A stretch of 64,000 bases of DNA, taken from Cyclaneusma minus (Eukaryota; Ascomycota; Leotiomycetes; Marthamycetales; Marthamycetaceae). Positions 1-10,273 of the stretch are shown here, in pieces. Each line of letters begins with the position of its first letter. The stretch's first letter is position 1. The notes under the pieces are model-generated. The model was not told where the DNA came from, ran no database searches, and saw only the letters and a program-made list of their open reading frames with translations. The stretch lies in contig JAKZHN010000005.1 of assembly GCA_037179335.1 (NCBI GenBank), positions 434,001 to 498,000 on the forward strand. The letters run 5' to 3'. The translations under genes were made by a program, and so were the position numbers.

Positions 1-518
1 TGGTCGGAAGTGTAGCCGAAGAGGAGTTGTCCGAGGACGGTGCCCGCGAATGCGATGGAGGCGACATTAGTGTATGCTGTCGAAGAGCTATACGATGGGT
101 ATATCCTGCTCAGAACTGTGTTGACGGGTCCAATTACCTGCGTAAACGTCGTGTCAGCTACATGATACAGGTAGATTAAAGTAAGAGAAGGAAAAGTCGT
201 GTCTCGCGAAACCGCGGCGCAAACTTGATAATGAGGATATTGAGACCCCAAGTGATAAGGAGAACGAGAGAAGCCTCTTCCCGTGGTGTCCCGAAGAGAC
301 ATAAGTCACAGAGAGACTATGAAAATAGTACTCACACTTTGAACATAGCCGTCAGAAAACAGTCCACTCCCACACGCTAAGACAGGCCAAAGTTTTGACC
401 AAAAAGATTTCGTCTCAGCCCCCCGGGCATCACCAAAACCACTCGGGCTATTATCATTATCCGAGGACCCAGGCTGCTCATCAACCTGCGATTCCCTCCG
501 CTTGCCAAACACTGGCAT
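1..518 (-). CDS. MFS glycerophosphoinositol/phosphate permease (Git1-like), 5' part only
   Basis: The gene runs off the left edge, so only the N terminus is seen. Exon 1 is 518-336 and exon 2 is 137-1. The intron has GTGAGT and CAG ends and is phase 0. Spliced, it reads a short polar cytosolic tail, then WPVLACGSGLFSDGY, then VIGPVNTVLSRIYP, then NVASIAFAGTVLGQLLFGY. That order is the first helix, loop and second helix of the Git1/Pho84-like phosphate-ester porter group, plasma-membrane H+ symporters for glycerophosphodiesters or phosphate. The substrate cannot be fixed from this fragment. The start at 518 is the only ATG that gives the usual hydrophilic tail of about 40 residues. Family call is firm; substrate is inference. 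Confidence 0.8.
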
Positions 519-1984
519 ATCGACGGTTTCCGCGAATCGCGACTCGGTGAATCAAGATATGACGAAGATGGCGGCGGGGTGATGCGACAACATGCGAATT
601 TGGCGATAACGACGATAGCAGCAACCGACAAGTCGAGCTTGGAATGAAAAGCAACACACCGAACGTGAGGCAGGAATGGGACCGACGATACTTAAGAACC
701 TTGGGTAGCGAATGGTTTTTTTCTCTCAGCAGGTCGTCCGTCCACCTTTAAATTGGGTAGAAGTTAGCTGGGGCGGGCTCCTCCGCGCGCCGTGGCAGGG
801 GCGATCTGGAGGCTGCTTCGTGCAATGCAGGGTTGGTCGCAGTAGTGCGATGCATGGATTTGCGACTAGAAAGCTTGCTGAAGGTTGACAGCCCACAAGA
901 CTGGAGCGCCGTAGAATGACAGGACTTCAAGACGACGATGTCACGTCCACAGAGTGACAGGCACCTACGTTCGAGGCTCTGTGGGGAGAGTGTAACATTG
1001 TTCGCGCTGCGTGAACCAGACCGGCCGGACACTGCTGACGGGTCTGTGGTTTGTGTTTATAATCGATATAACGGCTACAGTTATAAGTGATCTCTGGTAG
1101 CCTAAGCACTCGCGAACTACTATCAAAATCAGTCAGGTTCTGGACAATGACATCTCAATCGACTTATCGCAACACTCTTGCTCTCAGCCTCACACACTGC
1201 CGCGATGCTTCAATGTCTTGATCGATGCATGTCTCACAAATAAAGGGCCAGGCGTTGTTCACGCGCTCAACCTCGGTTTATGTCCTCTTCAGCTCCATGC
1301 CGTTCCCTTATCGAAGGCTCGAAGCGGAGATCGGACGCATCCACAACGGAACCCCACAGACGGAGAAACATATGTGGGGTCAGCCTCTCGTCAGCATCGC
1401 CAATCACCAATCTCGAATCTGCCTAGAGGATTCGTGGCGTCAACCGCCCGCGCGGGAAAATGCTTCTCTTGACCACAAGCTTCTTGGCGAATCAACGTTA
1501 TCCAACGGGCCTCGTGCTTCTTCGGACTTGACAGCTGCTTTTGCGATTGGCTTCGAGCTTTCGGCCAGCCCGACCGTTCTTGATAAAATTTTGGTTTATC
1601 ATTGGTATCGCTGGAGATGCCCGAGCGGCGGTTTATGAGATCGAAATTCGGATCCAGCACGTGTTGAAAGTTCGTTACACAGCCTTCACGGGTCTCGCGT
1701 GGCGATATATATCGCCATGGAAATTGGACGGCAATGGTGCAATTGACTTCAATGCAGACTGGAGCTCGTAGGGCTTAGTAGACGATTTACATCTGCCAAG
1801 CAACGCCCCACGTGGCATATAATCTGACATTTGGATAGAATACATACATGTAGGTTTGTGAAGGAAAATTCAAATGTTGCCTTGATTTGACGTGGAAACG
1901 CCGATGATACATGAAGACTAGAGAGCGTGCCCATGCCTTCTCTCGCTCATATTCTCTGGTACAGCAGAGCTCTTCGTTTTTCTC
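519..1984. other. Intergenic, no gene recognised
   Basis: This is the presumed promoter side of the permease gene. Overlapping short frames exist (for example 1225-1638 plus, 137 codons) but none shows a recognisable domain, consistent splice sites or family-like composition. I see no repeats or RNA genes here. Confidence 0.5.
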
Positions 1985-4786
1985 TCAACTGGCCTCTGCA
2001 GGGATGGCAACTGGAGGTGTTAGTTGAGAGTGATTGTCGGCCGTGGTTTGCTCAATCGTCTTGCTCTCACTGATCTCCGTCTCCTGACCGGTTTCGTTCT
2101 GCGACTCGACCTCTCTGACCCCCTCATTCCCGCTGACCCCTTTCCCAACGTCGCTCAAGGGTTCGGCCGACGGCCACCCCAATTTGCGAAACTCCTCAGG
2201 CCAAGGCTGCTTGTGCTTGCGTGCTACAAGTTCCCAACAGTTCATATCTTCCTCCCACGGGATGAGATCTTTGGCAAAATCTCGTACACCCCATAGAAAC
2301 CATTTGATGTCCGACGCGAGTTCTCGTGCCCCTATTTCGTCCGCGTGGTGTTGATCACCATCTAGATAGTTCAAAATCCGACTTAGTTTACCTTCGATAT
2401 CCAACCATTCACGCTCTGTTAGTAAACGCTCGCGAGCTTTTAGGTCCTCGAGCTTGATTTCCGCCCCGAGAGATACCAATAGTCGGGCTGAAAATAGCGT
2501 GCTCCACGGACACTCGTCTGATTGACTCTTGTGCAGGCTTTGGCCGACATCAACGCCTATTCCCAATAATTCTTTGGCCGTATTCACATCGTTTCTGCAA
2601 GCAGCAACGTGAAGAAGTGTACCCCATAATCTGCTGCTGCTACGTGGAAAAGTCATCGGTGTCTCTACACCGGGAGTATCTCCTGGAGACTTAACCTGAA
2701 ACTTTTGGAGTGATTTTATGTCCAAGCGGGTGAGCACCTCATCCAGATATATGCGTGTATTGACGGAAGTGTTGAGTCCCCTATTCCAGAACTCGCGAGG
2801 AGGAAGTTTGAGTTTTTCGCGGTCTACAAAGTATAGGAAGTTGCTACACTTAATTGACAGCGGCTGAATCTCATCCAGGGTGACATCGGCATCCAACAGT
2901 CTCCATAAAAGATCTTTCGAGTCGGGCATAGTCTCCAATAAGGTCCGGAGGATTCGGTAGAGGGGGTGCAAGACCCCTGCTATTTGCGGCTTAGATAAAA
3001 ACTTTGAAAGGCAGCAGTATGCTAGGATCGCTCCAAGAATGTCGGGCATCCCAAATCAGATGCCCGTTTTCGAGTTCAAGGAATCGCGAAAGCGTTTTCA
3101 AGAATTGATGGGTTTCGGACCCTTCCTCACCCGAGGAGAACTTGAACATTGACGTGTAGCTCTCAATCAGTGCTTCGCTTCCGATGCTTGCCATTGAGAG
3201 TAGGATGAGGCCTTGCAGAAATTCTCGACTGGGTGAGAAACCGCGTAAACAGTTATGTAGAACTATAGTACTGACAAGCATGGAACACTCCTTGGCAGCC
3301 TCCGTGGTTTCAAATTCAAGCTGATAGTCCTTGAATCGAAGTATAGGTACTCTTTCGTCGCCACCGCCGAAGGACCAAACTTCGGCGTAACCAGTCTTCG
3401 GATCAACGTCCGGATCAGTGCCTAGGATCTGCCAGTGGATACTTTGACGAAATCGTATCATACCGGACATTGTTCGAGCGACGAGTTTTGCCTTGGAACT
3501 GGTAAAGTCGACGATCAAAGATAGCATACATTCCTCGTCAGCGAAGAGTCCCGTGTAAGGTCCCGTATCAGCAGTCGACACAATTGCGAAGCCTTGCCAA
3601 AGAATCTCGCTATTTTCTAACAGCGCAGTTACAGGTTCGTCCCTGCCGATGGGTGAGGCAACCGCAAGTGATGGATTCAGCGATAATGGTGTGTTAGACC
3701 AGATTTGCAGGTCTGCTCTATGCAACTCCGCTGGATTTGGTTTCGCCCATCCTAGTTGCTCAACCTTTTGGAACTCTTCTTTGAGGTCACGGCCGAGAAT
3801 TTCAACCTGACGATACTCCGTTACAGATAATAATCTTTGAGGGTGTAGCGGAAGTATGTCGATGAGGATAAAGTATGTTTTAAGGAGATTTGCGTAGAAT
3901 TTCAGAGGTACAGTCGGCTCGTGGTTCGTAGGGTTGCCCTGGAGGGCTTCGCGACGGCGCTGCAGAAGCTGTTCGTCGCGGGGAAATGTAGTTTGAGTCT
4001 TGACAAGCCACCATCTTTCGGCTTGAAGCCATTCATCAAACCCAATTGATGCCCACGGCCGGTTGATCTCGGCTTGCTTCATGAGAAGATCGGAAACGAA
4101 AAGCTGAGAACGATCGTCATCTAGGGGGGCACTTAGACGAGGTTCCTGAGTCTCGTCGGAGGTTGTTGATATCGCGGTTGAGGTTGTAGTTGGGAGCGCA
4201 GTTGGAATTGCTTGAAGCGAGTCTTTGCATGGCTATGATATATTCGTGCATCTTTCTGCCAAGGCTTTCGATTCTTTCCAGGGAGGAGCTGCTCTCAATG
4301 TTAGCAAAGGTGACATGTCGTAAAACCCTTACATATTGAACTTACTTACCCGACGCTGTGAGTACAAGATTTATTCTTGCATTGTGATCCACGATCTTAG
4401 CTCGCAGTTTGTCCACCGATCTCAACTCCTTCGCCCATTTCACTTGATCCCAAATTCGACGAGGTCGGAGCGTTCCTGTGGCAGGGCCAGAGAAATTGAA
4501 CTTGCTGGAGAAAAGCTCCAAATCTTTCAGCGTCTTGTTTGACTGCCGCATAACGTCGTTGACGATTCGAATGCGGCTCTCGCCAGCTTTCATGAGCGCC
4601 GAGTCTCCATTCTTCACTTCTTCGGAGAGGAGCTCGATTGAGAGAGAGAGAGAGAACTCCAATCTCTTCGTTCAGTAGCCGCAACCCTTCTGGAGCATGT
4701 CTCGCCTCAAGGTAGAAATCTCTGCAGAGCTTTTTGGCGAGGTTCGCTGTCGCAATGAAGTCGCCAACTCCGAAGCCGAAGGACAT
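1985..4786 (-). pseudogene. Broken fungal MSFGFG-type N-terminal domain / ankyrin-like protein
   Basis: Reading leftward from 4786, the protein begins MSFGFGVGDFIATANLAKKL, the standard opening of a large fungal group that includes NLR-like and ankyrin proteins. At about 4655 the conserved helix continues in another frame (LLSEEVKNGDSALMKAG...). The switch falls on a (GA)8 tract. A good intron (donor near 4348, acceptor near 4276) leads to SSLERIESLGRKMHEY, which then dies. The rest (VSDLLMKQAEINRPW...) is in yet another frame. At 3050 the 363-codon frame ends, while the following 354-codon frame overlaps it by 59 nt. That last part contains one ankyrin-like unit (GTLLHVAACRNDVNTAKELL). At least three frame breaks argue for a decayed gene or several sequencing indels. 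It has no obvious catalytic domain. Function is unknown; the family's role in heterokaryon or self/non-self recognition is only a possibility. Confidence 0.6.
4640..4655. repeat. (GA)8 microsatellite at a frame break
   Basis: Eight GA units lie inside the broken gene at 1985-4786, at the point where the N-terminal domain changes frame. On the coding strand it is a CT repeat encoding Ser-Leu alternation, so either frame stays open through the tract. Confidence 0.85.
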
Positions 4787-5120
4787 GGCTTCAACAACAC
4801 TTCGATCTGCGAAATGAAGGAAGAAGAGGAAGATGGTGGAATTCGTATCAAGCCCAATGCAGATGGATGAGATGAAACCGCGAAAGCGCCTCGGATCATT
4901 TTATACATCCTACATATGTCAGCCAGGTGTACCCGCTGCCTATATACGTGCAGGTGTGGATTTGATTCGGCACGGCTGCGCCCTGGTGATCAGCGACGTG
5001 CATGCGTGGTGGAAATAAGTTGTCGAGGTGGGCGACGAGGCTGTGTTTACCAAAAGCCCAGCAGGCATCAGATCACTCCTGTGTATCCGATACAACCGCC
5101 CCCAAAACACAGATGATAAG

Positions 5121-5176
5121 TAGGATGAGGAACATCCGCCCTGGTGGCACATATAGATTAGTCTTTGCTTTCAACA
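5121..5176. repeat. 56-bp perfect direct repeat, copy 1
   Basis: Starts taggatgaggaacatccgcc and ends tttgctttcaaca. It is identical over 56 bp to 5566-5621, and the flanks differ immediately. Confidence 0.9.
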
Positions 5177-5565
5177 AATGGGGGTTTAGCCATGGACGAG
5201 CATTGAGAAAATTCAGGGTTTAATTACCGGTCAAGAAAAGCGATTCTGGTGGAATTGTTGTGTTGCTCCTTCCTTCTGTACCAGAGATTGCAAGTCCTTG
5301 CCGAGTAAAGGCGAAAAGACCCCGTCCCCGTTCTCGACCCGGACCCCGACCCCGATCCCAACCCCTTATTTGTATTTAGATAAATAGCCCTGATTTCCTT
5401 CCCTTCTTTCTCAAAAACAGACCTTGTATAATTTGACGCAAAAACACCCCGAAAAATTGAAGGGAGACCCTATTAGTGCAACATAGGTATAAGGCTGTTA
5501 AAAAAAGATTGATTAGAGAAAGAAAGGGATAGTTGTGGCAGAAATGCGGTGGTACATAAGACAAT

Positions 5566-5621
5566 TAGGATGAGGAACATCCGCCCTGGTGGCACATATA
5601 GATTAGTCTTTGCTTTCAACA
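5566..5621. repeat. 56-bp perfect direct repeat, copy 2
   Basis: Same orientation and sequence as 5121-5176, offset by 445 bp. Perfect identity in otherwise diverged intergenic DNA points to a recent duplication or gene conversion. Confidence 0.9.
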
Positions 5622-5776
5622 CTGCTTCAACATACCCTGCATCAAGAATACGGCCTGTCATGGTAGCCTAGACCTATAAAGGAATCGAAGATATGGAACC
5701 TTACATGTATGCAGGAGCAGAGAGTAAAGGAACAACAGTAACATAGCTATGTAGAGAGAACATACATACGCATATT

Positions 5777-5864
5777 CCACTTTTCCCATTGCTCAAGCTA
5801 ATTCTGCAATACCCTGTACCGAATAATTAGCCAACAGCCCCCGAAGAACACCCCACGCCGCCAC
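5777..5864. repeat. Diverged direct repeat, copy 1
   Basis: Begins ccacttttcccattgctcaa, contains ccctgtaccgaa and ends with gaagaacaccc and a gccac box. Resembles 6138-6224 with small indels. Confidence 0.7.
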
Positions 5865-6137
5865 TTACCCTGTGATCAGCGACATGTCGAGGTGGGTGAC
5901 GAGACTGTCATGCAGTCGCACACGGGGAGTGTTGGTGATGGGAACACAGCCCTCAGCCTCGCACCACTTACAGCTCTCTCCCATTGGAACTTGGAGAAAG
6001 TGGCCAAAGAAACACAGCCTGCTTCTAAAAAACATAGCCTGCTTGGATGTTTCAGGCCGACGAAGGAATCGGGGACGTGGGGAGCACAGAGCAAGGAAAC
6101 AAATGCAACGGGGCTGGAGAGAAGATACATACACGTT

Positions 6138-6224
6138 TCACTTTTCCCATTTGCTCAAGCTAATGCTACAATATCCTGTACCGAAAAATAAAATAACCGG
6201 CCGCGGAAGAACACCCTGCGCCAC
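6138..6224. repeat. Diverged direct repeat, copy 2
   Basis: Begins tcacttttcccatttgctca and contains atcctgtaccgaa and gaagaacaccctgcgccac. It lies just downstream of the Nse2 gene's 3' end, about 360 bp after copy 1. Confidence 0.7.
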
Positions 6225-6248
6225 GAAGAGATAGTAGTATTGAAGGAA

Positions 6249-7835
6249 TCATTTATCGTCGTCGTCATCGTCCGCGGTCGTATCGATCACAGTGGCCTGA
6301 GTGCTCACCGGTGCAGGCTGGGTGCTCATCCTCTCCTTCTTCACCTGCTGAGCACGACGACGCGCATCTTCCTCGACATCCTCGAAACCATCATCCTCAT
6401 CGTCGTCGATCGTGGCAGGACGATTACTCCTCGTACCAGGGGCAGAGTTCATGTAACTAGGCTCCTCGTCTTCTTCTTCTGCCTCGGCTTCGGCCTGTCG
6501 AGCGCGTTTGACTTTGCGTAGCATGAGGGCGTCGTCGTAGAAGTCACTGAGTTCGAGCATCTAAGGAAAGCAAGTTAGCAGGTAAAAATTGACGTGGAGA
6601 CGACGACGAGGACTCACTTTGTCACAAGAGGTGGCTGGACATTTGACCTTGCGTGCGCTCCGTCCGCCCCGTTCGGTGAATGCCACGGCGTTCTTCTCGT
6701 GGTATTGTATGATTTCATTCTTCTCGAATGTGTGCTTGCAGACATTATTGCTGTAGGGCTCGCGGAACATCTTCAGCGTCAAGGGACACTGCAGACTCTC
6801 CTTCTCACCGGTGATCATGATATCATCGTCGTCATCGTCTTCTTCTGCCTGCTCGTATCCATTGCCGGCGTTATCTGTGCTGGACATATGGCGTCTGCGA
6901 CGACCGGACGAGGCGTTTCCTTCGGAGAACCAGGTCGAGGCGTGTGGTACAGGTGGAGCGTTATCGCCATGTCGAGCATTATGCACCACACTCTTGAATT
7001 GCTTGTAGTCGTTGCTTTCGCCGTATCTAGACAGCAGTACGTTAGCAAGCAGACACGTCAATCGGAGCATAGGCATCAGCACTCACCTCTCCCGCATACT
7101 TGCAGATTTATACTCCCCCTCGAAATCCTCGCAAGCTTTCTTGTAAACCTCCGTCGGACTCAAAGTCTCAGCTTCCAACGCCTCGGCCTCAATGTGCTCC
7201 CTCTCTTCCTCAAGCTCTTGCAGCTTCTCCTCTTTTTCGTCCTCAGGTAGGTCCTCCGCAGCCGCCTTCTTCCTTTCGACAGCCGCAAGCTTCTGCCGCT
7301 TCTTATCTCGGCTTTTGGCAAGAGCATTGTCAACTGTCGTGCGCACTTTCTGCATAAGGTCCGGCTGATTGGCCAATTCGGCCTGGTAATCGATCAAGTC
7401 CCGCAGCGCCTTTTCAGCCTTCGTCGTCAAGTTATCGACCTCCTGCTCAAGAGTCTCGGCTTTCCGCTCCGCCTCTTCCTCCAGCTCAGTCTTTTCGTAT
7501 TCGACGCCATCTTTTTCAAGACGAACTTGGCGAGCCTTGATCTTTTTGACCTGGTCGTCGCGTTCGTGCACAAGATCGTTGCTGTCGCCGGCACAGCCAT
7601 TAATACACTTTATCGCGGCGGTGAGGTGCTTCTTGTATTTCGTGTAGTCGTAATTCTGGAGTCTCTCTAGGGCCTGCTTGCTTTCGTCTGTGAGAGGGCA
7701 GGAGGGAGCTTCGTAGGGAGGCAGCACTGTCGTCGGCCGAGATGCCGCTGCACCGGAAGGTCGCTGTCGCGGTGCTGGAGTAGGAGCATTTTCTCCACGC
7801 TGAGCATGGGATACGAGGCGACGACGGGATGACAT
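6249..7835 (-). CDS. nse2: Nse2/Mms21-type SUMO E3 ligase of the Smc5-Smc6 complex
   Basis: Three exons: 7835-7087, 7026-6618 and 6560-6249. Both introns have GTGAGT donors and TAG acceptors (phases 2 and 0), giving 489 aa. Residues about 50-250 are a charged coiled coil, as expected for the part that docks on the Smc5 arm. Residues about 310-400 form an SP-RING: CPLTLKMFREPY, then a C-x-H pair (VCKHTFEKNEI), then CPATSCDK and LELSDFYDDALMLRKVKRA, the usual order of Nse2. The family transfers SUMO to DNA-repair substrates in the nucleus. The C-terminal tail of about 90 residues is acidic with a run of Asp and lies beyond the conserved core. The start is the first ATG of the open frame, with a basic N terminus. 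Length is at the long side for fungal Nse2. Identification is confident from the RING and the following FYDD block. Confidence 0.88.
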
Positions 7836-10104
7836 GATGACGGGCTTGCCGGAATTTGAAATGAAGGTTGAAAATTTCCTTATCTCTGTCGAAGGAGATG
7901 TTGTTGCTTTACACGAGAATTCGGGAGACGCGTTCGAGACGCGATCAATCTATGGAGCCCAAATTCTGCTCGATGCCTAAGATCCCAGGCACAACTTGGC
8001 ATTTCGCTCCAAATCGTGCCCAGCCTCATTGAATCCACTCCACCATGTTCCTCTTCACAACAACCTCACTTCACCTCGAGTCTTGTACAGAAACGCAAAA
8101 CTGCTCCGGCTTCCTCTTCAATTACGTCTATCGTCTTGATGATGCACCTACTCCCTTTCAAGCCCGCTTTGATCCTCCCTTTCGCCGGTCACAGATGCCA
8201 TCCTGAATTAAGTGATGACAAGTGCTGCAATGACTTCAACTCCGCTAAATAGGTGCGTACCAAAGGGCCTATACTCATGATATATAGGGAGCTTGCGCGT
8301 CTCTCCCCCGGAGAAGCCAGAACGCACTCTCATCCTCGGCCCTCCTCTCCTTTCCCTGGTCTTTAACTCCCATGTTTCCCTATTACTCCAAAGCCTGGCA
8401 TGCCGCCGTCCATCAATTCACGAACTCAACTCTCAGTACAAGTTTCGACAACTGCCAAATCCAAGCCCAGCTCGCTACAGTCTCGCAAGCGCCCTACTGC
8501 ACGTACATCAATGAGGTAGTTTCTCTTCTTCCCACGCAGCGACTTACGACTCAGCAACTTTTCAAGTCGGCAACGAGAATGTTTCGGCCATACGGTGCCG
8601 GCTGGTCACGAGATGACTGCAAGACGGGATCGACCTCATATTACGGCCAATATGAATAAACAAAGTCATGGGTATGGTCGAAGATCTGCATCTCCCCCCT
8701 GCGGCAGGCCTGCGGCACGTACTGCCATGCGTTACCAGAAGCTTTCATCCTTGACACGATCGGCACAACCACAGCTCTTGGATTAGCTGCCGTCAACATC
8801 TGACAGGATAGAGTACATTGTTCGGTACTGGGTCTGTCTACAAAGGTTCCAGTGACCGTGTGGAGTACAAGCTTCCCTTCAACCTACCCGGGTGTTGAGC
8901 GAGCAGGAGCCAAGTCACATGGTGTCCATCATTCCCGGATTTGTCCTCGCCATGACTCTGAATTCACGGGTTAGGCAAATGACCCTGGGCTTTCCGTGAC
9001 GATCTGGGATCATATTTGTGCTACCGCAGGAGCGGAGCTCAAGGGCAATATAGCTGTATCTTACGGACCAAGTCGGATTGTTCCTGGGAGATGACGGACG
9101 GGGAGACACGGAGCATTGAAGCTTTATTTACATTTCGAACATCAAGGCGAGTACACCCAATTTCCAGCCTCTTTGACTCTCACATCCGCCGAGTCGCTTC
9201 GTCGAAAACAAACCTACGAATATTGCTCTGGGAGCTGTGAGTGGAGGGTAGCCGCTCCCCCGCATTCCTTGGCAAGCTCTTGGACCCCATGAGGCCCACG
9301 GCTTGCATCTACCGATCCAAGATGAAGCTTGTACCGGACCATCATGGGATCGTTTACAAGGATTAGATTTCTTGGATTTCTTTGAGTTGAACCTTACCCC
9401 GGATTTCCCCGCAAAACCTAGTTTATTTTGACACATTTTCTATGCTGCATTGGGCGTAGTCAGGTCCTGACGGCAACCTCTTCGCATGATCTGATCCCCT
9501 CTCGTCGTGCTCGACACTCTTGTTCTTTCACCATCGCCATTTACAAGCTGCTTCATGAGTCTCCGAACAAGGTAAGCCATGCTTTTCTCTCGGAGTCGGG
9601 TCAAGGGGGCAAAGCTCCTGCTGCCGAACATTTGCCCATTCGTCCATCACACTCCTCATCGCTGCAACCTTTCCTTCTTTCCGCGCGACTTTCTGCAACA
9701 AAATACAAACTTCGGTGGATCATCGTGAACATGAGGTCTCTTGTTCTCCCTTTCCCTGCCTTCCCATTGCCCCGCATTAGCGGGATCCACGGCACATAAC
9801 TGCGAGCGACAGGTGGACCCTCATCTACCACTAATAATGTGTGCAGTGATCGGTATATTCGGCAATGAGCCATTCATCTTGGCTCTCTCGTTCAATGTTG
9901 CCAGTATTCCGGGAAGATCTCTAGCTTTGTGAGAACCCCGCGTTTCGTGCTCTTGTTTGCAGGAAGCGGGGTCCTCGACAATGACTACATGTACACTGCA
10001 GTACAGGTGTGGAGGGTCTAACAGTTTGTTTCAGGGGTACCAATGGTCAGGCCATTTGAAAAGTATGTGAGGTGTGGACTTCCTTGGGGCCGTTGCAGGA
10101 ATCA

Positions 10105-10110
10105 TATATA
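10105..10110 (+). promoter_or_regulatory. Putative TATA box of the monooxygenase gene
   Basis: TATATA in the context catatatatcc lies 164-169 nt upstream of the ATG at 10274 and is followed by a long pyrimidine-rich leader, the usual fungal core-promoter pattern. Inferred from position and composition only. Confidence 0.4.
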
Positions 10111-10195
10111 TCCAAGGTGGACTCGCACATTTCCTTTTCTTCCAACAGCCATTCGCCCTCTGACCATCATTCGTCTATCACTCTGTCTCACTTGT

Positions 10196-10225
10196 CACTC
10201 TATCACTCATCACTCTATCACTCAT
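10196..10225 (+). repeat. 15-bp unit in tandem (x2) in the 5' leader
   Basis: cactctatcactcat occurs twice back to back in the pyrimidine-rich leader of the monooxygenase gene; degenerate versions precede it. Confidence 0.8.
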
Positions 10226-10273
10226 CAACATCCAACACTTCTCTGACTCTATCAACAACTGCTCGCATTCACC

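Larger units (their letters stand above)
4787..6248. other. Intergenic region with internal duplications
   Basis: No gene is recognised. The stretch is built from repeated pieces. A 56-bp segment is perfectly duplicated. A segment of about 88 bp occurs twice in diverged form. A third similarity (tgatcagcgac followed by cgaggtgggYgacgag) links about 4985-5046 with 5872-5909. A CCCCGAC-type C-rich run lies at about 5320-5367. The regions 5121-5621 and 5777-6224 may be relics of an older repeat that I cannot name. Confidence 0.5.
7836..10273. other. Long intergenic region between Nse2 and the monooxygenase
   Basis: I find no gene. Several short frames occur on both strands without domains. The last 200 bases are CT-rich and carry a TATA box and a small tandem repeat, typical of a strong fungal promoter driving the downstream monooxygenase. 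Confidence 0.5.

Noticed and set aside
748..1660. Candidate small genes on both strands between the permease and the ankyrin-like gene
   Set aside because: Frames overlap in several phases, none has a domain, and none gains from plausible splicing.
5320..5370. C-rich run resembling telomere repeats
   Set aside because: Units are irregular (CCCCGAC-like), not the CCCTAA repeat, and both flanks are ordinary sequence.
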